Assembly: GCA_022072085.1 (NCBI GenBank)
Contig: JAJVII010000012.1
Span: 1 to 64,000, forward strand
Direction: 5' to 3'
DNA length: 64,000 bases
DNA from: Phycisphaerae bacterium
Lineage (GTDB): Bacteria; Planctomycetota; Phycisphaerae; JAJVII01
Shown in pieces: positions 52,503-60,492 of the stretch. The notes below the pieces were generated by a model, which made no database searches, was not told where the DNA came from, and worked only from the letters and a program-made list of their open reading frames with translations. Positions within the stretch are counted from its first letter, which is position 1; every line of letters starts with the position of its first letter. Made by a program: the position numbers and the translations under genes.

Positions 52503-53843
52503 ATGCCGACAACCGCCAAGACAACGCCGATCGCTCACGTGGCCGGGCCGCTGCCGGGACCCAAGAGCAAGGCCCTCATCGACCGCTGGCGCAAGGCCGA
52601 GGCCGACACCACCGGCTACCAGGCGTCGGTCGTCTGGGATCGCGCCGCCGGCGTGGTCGTCACCGACGTGGACGGCAACCGCTACATCGACTGGACCAGC
52701 GGCGTGCTGGTGACCAACATCGGCCACTGCCATCCGAAGCTCGTCGCCGCCGTCCGCGACGCCGCCGGCAAGCTCATCAACAACTACGAATGCCCCACGC
52801 CGGCCCGCGTCGTGGCAGCCGAGCGGCTGGTGGCGGCCCTGCCCAACCACCTGGACAAGGTCTTCTTCCTGACCACCGGCAGCGAGGCCACCGAGGCCTG
52901 CGGGCGGATCATGAAGCGCAAGACCGGTTGCTTCGAGATCATCGGCTTCCACGGCGGGTTCCACGGCCGCACCTACACCGCCGCCAGCGTCGGCGGGATG
53001 GCCGGTCCCAAGAAGGGCTACGGCCCATCGATGCCCGGCGTGATCCGCGTCCCCTTCCCCTACCCCTACCGCTCACCCGTCGGCGACGATCCTGCCAAGC
53101 TGATCGATTATTGCATGACGCGGCTGGAGGAAGAGGTCCGCGCCAGCAGCACCGGCTCGCTGGCCGGCATCATGGTCGAGCCCTACCTCGGGGCGGCCGG
53201 GTTCATCTTCCCGCCCGACGGCTACCTGCCTCAGCTGGAGGCCTGGTGCCGCAGCAAGGGCATTCTCTTCACGCTGGACGAGGTGCAGAGCAGCTACGGC
53301 CGCACCGGCAAGATGTGGGCGATGGAATGGGAGAACCTCACGCCCGACCTGGTCGCGATCGGCAAGGGCATCGGCAACGGCGTCCCGACGTCAGCCGTCG
53401 CCGCCCGCTCCGACGTCATCGGCTGCCTGGGCAAGGGCGAACTGAGCAGCACCGTCGGCGGCAACCCGGTCAGCTCGGCGGCCGTCGTCGCGATCCTCGA
53501 CGTGATGGAAGAGGAGAAGCTGGCCGACAACGCCCTGAAGATGGGCGCGTTCATGATGAAGCGGCTGAAGGAGACCCAGCAGAAGAGCCGCCACCTCGGC
53601 GACGTCCGCGGTCGCGGGCTGGTCATGGGGCTGGAACTGGTCCGCGATAAGAAGACCAGGGAGCCGGCCGCCGACCTGACCAAGCGGCTGATCGACACCT
53701 GCGCCGCCAACGGCCTGCTGATCGGCTCGGTGGGCATTTACGGCAACGTCGTTCGCGTCGCCCCGCCGCTGTGCATCACCAAGGACGAGGCCGCCGAGAG
53801 CTGCGACCTGATGGAAAGGTCGCTGCTCCAGCTTGAGAAGTAA
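52503..53843 (+). CDS. Class III PLP-dependent aminotransferase
   Basis: 446 residues. The family features are NIGHCHPKLVAAV, TTGSEATEAC, FHGGFHGRTYTA, the cofactor Asp in FTLDEVQSSYGRTG and the PLP lysine Lys288 in LVAIGKGIGNGVP. It moves an amino group from an omega-amine or ornithine/GABA-like donor to a keto acid. The exact substrate is unclear; similarity to GabT/ArgD types is general. ATG 52503 follows AGAGG. It starts a plus-strand run with an M20 hydrolase, a Gfo/Idh enzyme and a PQQ-propeller protein. Confidence 0.9.
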   Translation: MPTTAKTTPIAHVAGPLPGPKSKALIDRWRKAEADTTGYQASVVWDRAAGVVVTDVDGNRYIDWTSGVLVTNIGHCHPKLVAAVRDAAGKLINNYECPTPARVVAAERLVAALPNHLDKVFFLTTGSEATEACGRIMKRKTGCFEIIGFHGGFHGRTYTAASVGGMAGPKKGYGPSMPGVIRVPFPYPYRSPVGDDPAKLIDYCMTRLEEEVRASSTGSLAGIMVEPYLGAAGFIFPPDGYLPQLEAWCRSKGILFTLDEVQSSYGRTGKMWAMEWENLTPDLVAIGKGIGNGVPTSAVAARSDVIGCLGKGELSSTVGGNPVSSAAVVAILDVMEEEKLADNALKMGAFMMKRLKETQQKSRHLGDVRGRGLVMGLELVRDKKTREPAADLTKRLIDTCAANGLLIGSVGIYGNVVRVAPPLCITKDEAAESCDLMERSLLQLEK

Positions 53844-53862
53844 TTCTGCTCGGGACAATTCA

Positions 53863-55107
53863 ATGAGTATCACGCAGGAACAGATCCGCCAAGCCGTCGC
53901 CGCCTGCCTGCCTGAAGCCCGGCAACTGCTGGCTGACCTGATCGCAACCCCCTCGCTGCCGGGTGCAGAGCAGGCGGCCATGGACCGGGCGGCTGACGCG
54001 TTCGCCGCCATCGCCGAGGTGCAGCGCATCCCGCTGTGCGACGCCCTGCGCGACGACCCGGACTACAGCGACCCGGTCCCCGGCATCACCTACGACGGGC
54101 GAAGCAACGTGCGGGCCGTCCGGCCCGGCGCCGGCGGCGGGCGAAACCTGCTGCTCAACTCCCACCTGGACACCGTCCCCCCCAGCCAGGGCCAGGACGA
54201 CCCCTACAACCCGCGCGTCGTGGACGGCGCGATGGTCGGCCGAGGCGCCTGCGACGCCAAGGGCCAGGTCGCGACGATCTACCTGGCAATGGCGGCGCTG
54301 AAGAAACTGGGCGTCAAGCTCAAGGGCAGCGTCATCGCCCACATCGTCGTCGAGGAGGAGAACGGCGGCAACGGCACGCTGGCGATGGTCCGCCACGGCG
54401 AGCCGGCCGGGGCCGACGGCTGCATTGTCCTGGAGCCGACCGAGTGCCGCATCCTCACCGCCATCCGCGGGGCGGTCTGGTTCCGCGTGACGCTGACCGG
54501 CAAGCCCGGCCACTCCGGCCAGGCCGGCCAGACCCGCTCGGCGCTGGACATGGCCATCCGCGTGGTCGAGATTCTCAAGGGGCTGCACAAGCGGCTGCTG
54601 GCGGCCGGCCGCGGCAACCCGATGTTCGACAGGTTCGAGAACCCCATGCCGCTGACGATCGGCAATTTCCACGCGGGCAACTGGCCCGCGACGGCGGCCG
54701 GGCAGGCCGTGCTCGAAGGCGTGCTGGGCCTGCTGCCCAACACGACCGCCCGCGAGGTGATGGCCGAGATGGAGTCGGCGATCCGCAACGAGGGCGGGCC
54801 GGACATCGCGGCCAACTTCGCCCTGCACTTCATGTATCGCCACGACAGCTCGGTGGTCGCCAACGACCACCCGCTGGTGGCCGCCGTCGCCGGAGCGTGC
54901 AAGGCCGCCGGCGCCGCCGCGACCATCGACGCGATGACCGCCAGTTGCGACGCGTGGCTCTACAACAATCAGCTCGACATCCCGACGCTGGTGTTCGGCG
55001 GCGGGAGCCTGAGCGTCGCCCATTCCAACCGCGAGAAGATGGAGATCGACCAGCTCGCCCGCGCCGCCGAGATCGTCGCCGCCACGGCCGTCGACTGGTG
55101 CGCGTAA
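53863..55107 (+). CDS. M20 family metallopeptidase/deacylase (ArgE/DapE-like)
   Basis: 414 residues. All metal ligands: His and Asp in LLNSHLDTVPP, Asp in GRGACDAKGQVA, the Glu pair in VVEEENGGNG, Glu in VLEPTE, and a C-terminal His in VAHSNREKM. The dimerization lid follows TGKPGHSGQAG. It hydrolyses an N-acyl or amide bond of an amino acid. ATG 53863 has a weak site (GGGAC). Next to the aminotransferase, it may deacylate that enzyme's substrate, an inference from gene order. Confidence 0.87.
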   Translation: MSITQEQIRQAVAACLPEARQLLADLIATPSLPGAEQAAMDRAADAFAAIAEVQRIPLCDALRDDPDYSDPVPGITYDGRSNVRAVRPGAGGGRNLLLNSHLDTVPPSQGQDDPYNPRVVDGAMVGRGACDAKGQVATIYLAMAALKKLGVKLKGSVIAHIVVEEENGGNGTLAMVRHGEPAGADGCIVLEPTECRILTAIRGAVWFRVTLTGKPGHSGQAGQTRSALDMAIRVVEILKGLHKRLLAAGRGNPMFDRFENPMPLTIGNFHAGNWPATAAGQAVLEGVLGLLPNTTAREVMAEMESAIRNEGGPDIAANFALHFMYRHDSSVVANDHPLVAAVAGACKAAGAAATIDAMTASCDAWLYNNQLDIPTLVFGGGSLSVAHSNREKMEIDQLARAAEIVAATAVDWCA

Positions 55108-55155
55108 CCGTTCAGCCGCGAGCGTCAGCGAGCGCGCTCTTGAGGAGTCACCTGC

Positions 55156-56235
55156 ATGCCCACCAACGGTAAAGTCGGATTCGGCCTGCTGGGCGCGGGG
55201 CTGATCGCCCCGTTCCACGCCAACAGCATCAAGGCGTCTGACGGCTGCGAGCTGATCGCGGTCGCCGACCTGGACCCCGCACGCGTCAAGAAGGTGACCG
55301 ACAAGTTCGGCTGCGAAGGCCGCCGCAGCCTGGACGAACTGCTGGACGACGGCCGCATCGACGTGATCTGCGTGCTGACGCCCAACCACCTGCACCGCGA
55401 CGCGACGGTTAAGGCGACCGCTGCGGGCAAGCACGTGCTGGTCGAGAAACCGCCGGCCATGAGCCTGAAGGAAACCGACGAGATGATCGCCGCCGCCCGG
55501 TCCGCCGGCACGCACCTGGGCATCGTGCTCCAGTGCCGCGTCCGCAAACCGATCCTGGCGATGAAGGAGGCCATCGCCTCCGGGCGCTTCGGGCGGCTGC
55601 TGTCGGCCGACGCCTACATGAAGTGGTTCCGCTCGACCGAGTATTACCTCTCCGACGCGTGGCGATCCAGCCGCCGCAGCGGCGCGGGGGTGACCATCCA
55701 GCACGCATTCCACTACATCGACCTGCTCCAGTTCCTCATGGGTCCCGGGGCGGCGGTGCAGGCCCGCATGACCAACCTGATGCACCCCCAGGTGAACCTG
55801 GAGGACACGCTGAACGCCTTCGTCAATTTCGCCAACGGCGCCCAGGGCGTCGTCGTCGCCTCCACCGCGCTGTGGCCGGGCACCGACGTCCGCATCGAGA
55901 TCAACGGCGAGAACGGGACCGCGATCATGACCGGCGAGCGGATGACGACGTGGAAGTTCCGCGACGAGCAGCCCGGCGACGAGGCCGTCCGCCAGCTCGG
56001 CCGCGGCTCGGTCGGAACCGCCGCCGGCGGGCCGGCCGACTTCGACTTCGCCGACCACCAGGTGGTGATTTCGCAGATGGCCCGCTGCGTGCGGGGCGAA
56101 CAGAGCGAGCCGATCATCCCGGCCGCCAGCGCCCGGGCCAGCCTGGAGATCGCCCTGGGCATGTATAAGTCCGCCGCCACAGGCCAGCCCGTCCGGTTGC
56201 CCGTGACCGACGAGGAATCCATCTGGAAGGACTGA
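55156..56235 (+). CDS. Gfo/Idh/MocA family oxidoreductase
   Basis: 359 residues. GFGLLGAGLIAPFH replaces GxGxxG as the nucleotide loop, EKP is present (LVEKPPAMSL, near residue 98), and the second domain carries GAGVTIQHAFHYIDLLQFL, with the family His. The C-terminus is PVRLPVTDEESIW, a common ending in the family. ATG 55156 follows TGAGGAG at eight bases. Probably an NAD(P)-dependent sugar or sugar-acid dehydrogenase. Confidence 0.9.
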   Translation: MPTNGKVGFGLLGAGLIAPFHANSIKASDGCELIAVADLDPARVKKVTDKFGCEGRRSLDELLDDGRIDVICVLTPNHLHRDATVKATAAGKHVLVEKPPAMSLKETDEMIAAARSAGTHLGIVLQCRVRKPILAMKEAIASGRFGRLLSADAYMKWFRSTEYYLSDAWRSSRRSGAGVTIQHAFHYIDLLQFLMGPGAAVQARMTNLMHPQVNLEDTLNAFVNFANGAQGVVVASTALWPGTDVRIEINGENGTAIMTGERMTTWKFRDEQPGDEAVRQLGRGSVGTAAGGPADFDFADHQVVISQMARCVRGEQSEPIIPAASARASLEIALGMYKSAATGQPVRLPVTDEESIWKD

Positions 56236-56283
56236 TCGCGGCGATCGGACGATTCGCCCCGGTTGAAAGCAGGAGAATGCGGC

Positions 56284-59235
56284 ATGAGGCGAGCCTGGAT
56301 CGCATCCGTCGGATTGATCCTGTCAGCGGTCACGGGCCTGTCGGCGGGCGACCCGCCGGCCGGACCATCCAGCTTCGACGCCGGGGCCATCATCAGGGAC
56401 TCAGCCACCGCCAACGGGCTCTGCGTCGGCCTGGGGCTGGATGTGGACGCCGCCGGGGCCCTGGCCTCCGGCAGCCGCCTGTTCGTTCAACTGGTCGCTC
56501 CCGACGACAAGGCGGCGCTGAACTGGCTGAGGACCCTCGACTCGGCCGCCACGCGCGCCGACGTGGGCGTCGTCAGCCATCCCGACAATCCCCTGCCCTA
56601 CGACCGCGACGTGGTGAACCTGCTGATCGTCCGGGGCCAGGCCCACTGCCCGCCGGCGACCGAGGTCCGCCGCGTGCTGGCGCCCGGAGGCGCGGTCGCA
56701 ATCATCGACGGGCCGCCGGGCTTTGCCGCCGACGCCCGGAAGCTGGGACTGGCGCCGCTCGACTCGCCGGCGGCAGCCATGTTCCGCAAGGATCCCCTGC
56801 CGGCCGCCGAGGACTGGGGCTGCATGACCGGCGGCCCGCAACAGGGCAACTCCCTGCCCCGCTCGACCATCGAGCCGACGATGACGCTCCGCTGGCGGGC
56901 CGGCCCGCGCTGGCAGGCGCGCGACTATCACTACGACGCGTTCGCCTGCGGAAGCGGCGTGCTGATCTATCGCGAAATCACCGTCGTCCCCGGCAGCGTC
57001 GATCAGTTCCGGCGGGTGCTTATCGCCCGCGACGCGTACAACGGCCGGGAGTTGTGGCGCCGTGTCAGCCGCCCGGATCCCCGTCCGATGTACGGGTTCA
57101 AGGTCGGGGCGTCGGTCGCCGTCGGTGAAGGTCGCATCTGCGTCGACATGGATGGCGGCCTGCTGGTCCTGGACGCCTTCACGGGCAAGCCGCTGTTCGC
57201 CCCGGAACTGGCCAAGCCGCCCCGGGCCATGACCATCTGCGGGAAGCACCTGGTCTTCACCGGCGACGGATTCCTGGCGGTCAACTCGCTGGCTGACGGC
57301 AAGAAGCTCTGGGACAAGACGCTCAGCGGCAGGATCGTCGCCGCGATCAAGGACGACATGATCTTCGCCCCCGACGCAAGCCGGATCGTCGGCTTCCGGC
57401 TGGCCAGCGGCGAGCAGGCCTGGACCTATGACACCGCCAGGGACAAGCACCCCCAGATCGCCTTCCGCGGAGGGGTCTTCTGCACCGCCTCGGCCGTCCA
57501 CTACACCAAGGCCGACCGGGAGAAGACCTACCTCTTCGCCCTGGAGGCCGAGACCGGCCGGCCGATCTGGGACGCCGAGGCCGACAATCCCAAGACGGTC
57601 TATCCCGACGTAAAGGATATGGAGCCGGGTCTGGGGCTGATCGCCTTCGACGACGAAATCTGGTTCAAGTTCAAGAAGACCGCCCGGCCCAAGCCCGGCT
57701 ACACCGCGACCATGACCTGCATCGACGCCGCCACCGGCCAGATCAAGCGCAGGAACGTGACGCTGGACAACGACTCCACGCACTGCTGGGCCAACAAGGG
57801 CGCGGGCGACTACCTGTTCTACTCCCGCAACCTGTTCCTCAACCGCAGGACGATGGAAGTGACGGCCAACGGCCTGGTGCGATCGATCTGCGCGATCGGG
57901 CACATCCCGGCCGAACGCGAGCTGTTCATGCTGCCGCACAACTGCCGTTGCAGCACGCTGATCCGCGGCGTGCTGGCCATGGGCGCCCCGCAGAAGGCCT
58001 ACGACTTCCGGGACCTGCCCGCGCCGGTCCCGGCCGAGATGGGCGGCCGCCACGCACCGCAGGAGGACTCGCCGGACGACTGGCCGATGTACCGCGGCAC
58101 GCCGCAGCGGTCCTGCGGCGTCCGGTCGGCGATCGGGGCCAGGCTGGAGAAGAAATGGGAATCGCCCGTCGGCTCGGAAACGCTGACGCAGGCCGTCTCG
58201 GCCTATGGCCTGGTCATCCTGGCCGACCGCGAGCGGTCGCACGTCGTGGCCCTGGATGCCGAAAGCGGCGTCACCCGCTGGACGTTCCCGGTCGGCGACG
58301 GCTTGTCTTATCCGCCGACGCTCCACAGGGGACTGTGCCTGCTGGGGACGGCCGGCGGCTGGGTCTGGGCCCTGGACGCCAGGACCGGCCAGCCGGTCTG
58401 GAAGCTGCGGGCCGCGCCGGGGGATTGCCTGATCGGCGGCAACGACCGGTTCGAGTCGCGCTGGCCGGTCGTCGGCGACGTGCTGGTCCAGAACGGCGTG
58501 GGCTACGTGGCCGCCGGGCGGGCGGGCGCCATCGACGGCGGCGTGCAGGTGGTGGCGTTCGACCCGGCCACCGGCAGGGTCGCCTGGCGCCAGGCGTACG
58601 GCGACGCGGTCGCCGCCGACCTGCTGGTCGGCACGCCCGCGGGCAACGGATTCATGATGAATGCCAGACTGCTGACGCCCGCCGACCACAGGCTCGACAG
58701 CCAGAGCGCCGAACTGCCGGGCTGCCTCAACATCGTGCTCCACTCCATCGGAGGCATCGGCACCTACGCGGCGCTGGACGATTACCTCAACAGCAACCAG
58801 CGCCATCAGGTCTCGGCCCGCCGCGAACTGCTGGGCGACCGGCGGATCGCCGGGATCAACGTCGCCTTCAACGACAAGGTGAGCGTCGCGACGCAACTGG
58901 TCCCCGAAAAGGACCCCCGGCTCCGTCTGGCGCCGGCGCAGCGGATCGTCGCGGCCGATGTCCCCAAGAAGACCCGGTGGGATCTGCCCGCGGCGGGCCT
59001 GCACGTGGACGCGATGGCTGTCGCGCCGGGCATGATTTACTGGGTCGGCGGCTCGCCGGTGGACGACCCCCGGGCCGAGTCGGCCCTTCAGGTCTGGTCG
59101 GCTGACGACGGCAAGTGCCTCCAGTCGATCGCCCTGGGCGACCGCCCGATACCCGACGGGCTCTCGATCGCCGGCGGCAGGCTCTTCGTGGTCACGCGCA
59201 GCGGCAAGGTGATCTGCTTCCAGGGCAGGCCATGA
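56284..59235 (+). CDS. Exported PQQ-like beta-propeller with N-terminal methyltransferase-like domain
   Basis: 983 residues from ATG 56284, eight bases after AGGAG; signal peptide MRRAWIASVGLILSAVTGLS. Residues about 30-170 look like a degraded class I SAM methyltransferase: GLCVGLGLDVDAAGALASG, then NLLIVRGQAHCPPATEVRRV and LAPGGAVAIIDGPPGF, without a clear SAM-binding acid. From about residue 200 on there are PQQ-propeller blades (AYNGRELWRRV, SLADGKKLWDKTLSG, LDAESGVTRWTFPVGDG, LDARTGQPVWKLRA). A similar fusion occurs in other planctomycetes, to my knowledge. Quinone binding is not shown; it may be a BamB-like scaffold or a dehydrogenase. Periplasmic. Confidence 0.78.
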   Translation: MRRAWIASVGLILSAVTGLSAGDPPAGPSSFDAGAIIRDSATANGLCVGLGLDVDAAGALASGSRLFVQLVAPDDKAALNWLRTLDSAATRADVGVVSHPDNPLPYDRDVVNLLIVRGQAHCPPATEVRRVLAPGGAVAIIDGPPGFAADARKLGLAPLDSPAAAMFRKDPLPAAEDWGCMTGGPQQGNSLPRSTIEPTMTLRWRAGPRWQARDYHYDAFACGSGVLIYREITVVPGSVDQFRRVLIARDAYNGRELWRRVSRPDPRPMYGFKVGASVAVGEGRICVDMDGGLLVLDAFTGKPLFAPELAKPPRAMTICGKHLVFTGDGFLAVNSLADGKKLWDKTLSGRIVAAIKDDMIFAPDASRIVGFRLASGEQAWTYDTARDKHPQIAFRGGVFCTASAVHYTKADREKTYLFALEAETGRPIWDAEADNPKTVYPDVKDMEPGLGLIAFDDEIWFKFKKTARPKPGYTATMTCIDAATGQIKRRNVTLDNDSTHCWANKGAGDYLFYSRNLFLNRRTMEVTANGLVRSICAIGHIPAERELFMLPHNCRCSTLIRGVLAMGAPQKAYDFRDLPAPVPAEMGGRHAPQEDSPDDWPMYRGTPQRSCGVRSAIGARLEKKWESPVGSETLTQAVSAYGLVILADRERSHVVALDAESGVTRWTFPVGDGLSYPPTLHRGLCLLGTAGGWVWALDARTGQPVWKLRAAPGDCLIGGNDRFESRWPVVGDVLVQNGVGYVAAGRAGAIDGGVQVVAFDPATGRVAWRQAYGDAVAADLLVGTPAGNGFMMNARLLTPADHRLDSQSAELPGCLNIVLHSIGGIGTYAALDDYLNSNQRHQVSARRELLGDRRIAGINVAFNDKVSVATQLVPEKDPRLRLAPAQRIVAADVPKKTRWDLPAAGLHVDAMAVAPGMIYWVGGSPVDDPRAESALQVWSADDGKCLQSIALGDRPIPDGLSIAGGRLFVVTRSGKVICFQGRP

Positions 59236-59260
59236 ATCGACGGGCGGGCGGCCGCCATCG

Positions 59261-60382
59261 CTAACCGAAGAACGCCCGGATCGAAGCGGCGACGTGTTCG
59301 ATCTGCTCGGCCGTCAGTTCCGGGTAGATCGGCAGGGCGAGCACCTCGTCGGCGGCCCGCTCGGCCTGCGGGAAGCTGCCGCGCGGCAGCTTGAGCGACG
59401 CGAAGCAGGCCTGCTCGTGCATCGTCACGGGGTAGTAGATTTCCGTGCCGATGCCCCGCCCAGCCAGGAAGTCCTTCAATTCGTTCCGCCGCGGCACGCG
59501 GATCACGTACTGGTTGTAGATCGACACGTTGCCCGGACGCACGACCGGCCGGGTCGCCGCGTCGCAGCCGGCCAGCAGGGCGTCGTAGCGGGCGGCGTTG
59601 GCCCGGCGATCGGCCGACCACTTGTCCAGGTGCTTGAGCTTGACCAGCAGCCCGGCGGCCTGGAGCGTGTCCAGGCGGAAGTTGCCGCCGACGTAGGCGT
59701 GGTAATACTTCGGGTTCATGCCATGGTTGCGGAACATGGCCAGCCGATCCAGCAGCTCCGCGTCGTTGCTGACGATCATGCCGCCGTCGCCCAGTCCGCC
59801 GAGGTTCTTGGAGGGGAAGAAGCTGAAGCAACCGGCGGTCCCGAAGGCCCCGGCACGCACGCCGCCCTGTTCGGCGCCGATCGCCTGGGCGGCGTCCTCG
59901 ATGACAGCCAGCTTGTGGCGGCGAGCGACCTCCAGGATCGGGCCCATGTCGGCGACCTGGCCGAACAGGTGCACCGGCATGATCGCCCGCGTCCGGCTGG
60001 TGACCGCGTCGGCGACGCGGGCCGAATCTATGTTGAAGGTGTCCGGCTGGATGTCGACGAGGACCGGCTTGGCGCCGACCCGCCAGATGGACCCGACGGT
60101 GGCGAAAAAGGTGAAGGGCGTGGTAATGACCTCGTCGCCCGGGCCCACGCCCAGGGCCATCAGGCTGCAAAGCAGCGCGTCGGTTCCGCTGGAGACGCCC
60201 ACGCCGCCGGCGGCGCCGGAGTAGGCAGCCACCTGCCGCTCCAGCTCCTTGATGGCCGGTCCGCCGATGAACATCTGACTGTCCATGACCGCCTCAACGG
60301 CGGCCATCATCTCGGCTTTGAGCGTCTGGTACTGGGCCTTGAGGTCCAGCAGCGGAACTTTGATGTTCACCTGGGTCGGCAT
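59261..60382 (-). CDS. DegT/DnrJ/EryC1/StrS aminotransferase
   Basis: 373 residues from ATG 60382; TTG 60385 is an alternative. PLP lysine Lys192 is in CFSFFPSKNLGGLGDGG; VIEDAAQAIGA holds the cofactor Asp, and VSSGTDALLCSLMALGV the phosphate contact. It transfers an amino group to a keto nucleotide sugar (WbpE/PglE/ArnB type). It belongs to surface-glycan synthesis and could act after the WbpA-like dehydrogenase. Convergent with the PQQ-propeller gene, 25 bases between stops. Confidence 0.9.
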   Translation of the reverse strand: MPTQVNIKVPLLDLKAQYQTLKAEMMAAVEAVMDSQMFIGGPAIKELERQVAAYSGAAGGVGVSSGTDALLCSLMALGVGPGDEVITTPFTFFATVGSIWRVGAKPVLVDIQPDTFNIDSARVADAVTSRTRAIMPVHLFGQVADMGPILEVARRHKLAVIEDAAQAIGAEQGGVRAGAFGTAGCFSFFPSKNLGGLGDGGMIVSNDAELLDRLAMFRNHGMNPKYYHAYVGGNFRLDTLQAAGLLVKLKHLDKWSADRRANAARYDALLAGCDAATRPVVRPGNVSIYNQYVIRVPRRNELKDFLAGRGIGTEIYYPVTMHEQACFASLKLPRGSFPQAERAADEVLALPIYPELTAEQIEHVAASIRAFFG

Positions 60383-60492
60383 CAAGTCAGATCCTTCGCG
60401 TCGTGAGAGGCATCGGTCACGGTGTCAGGCAACTCCGGGGACGATTGTAGTGATCCCCCGGGCGCGGGCAAGCCTTCGCCGGCCGGTCCCCG

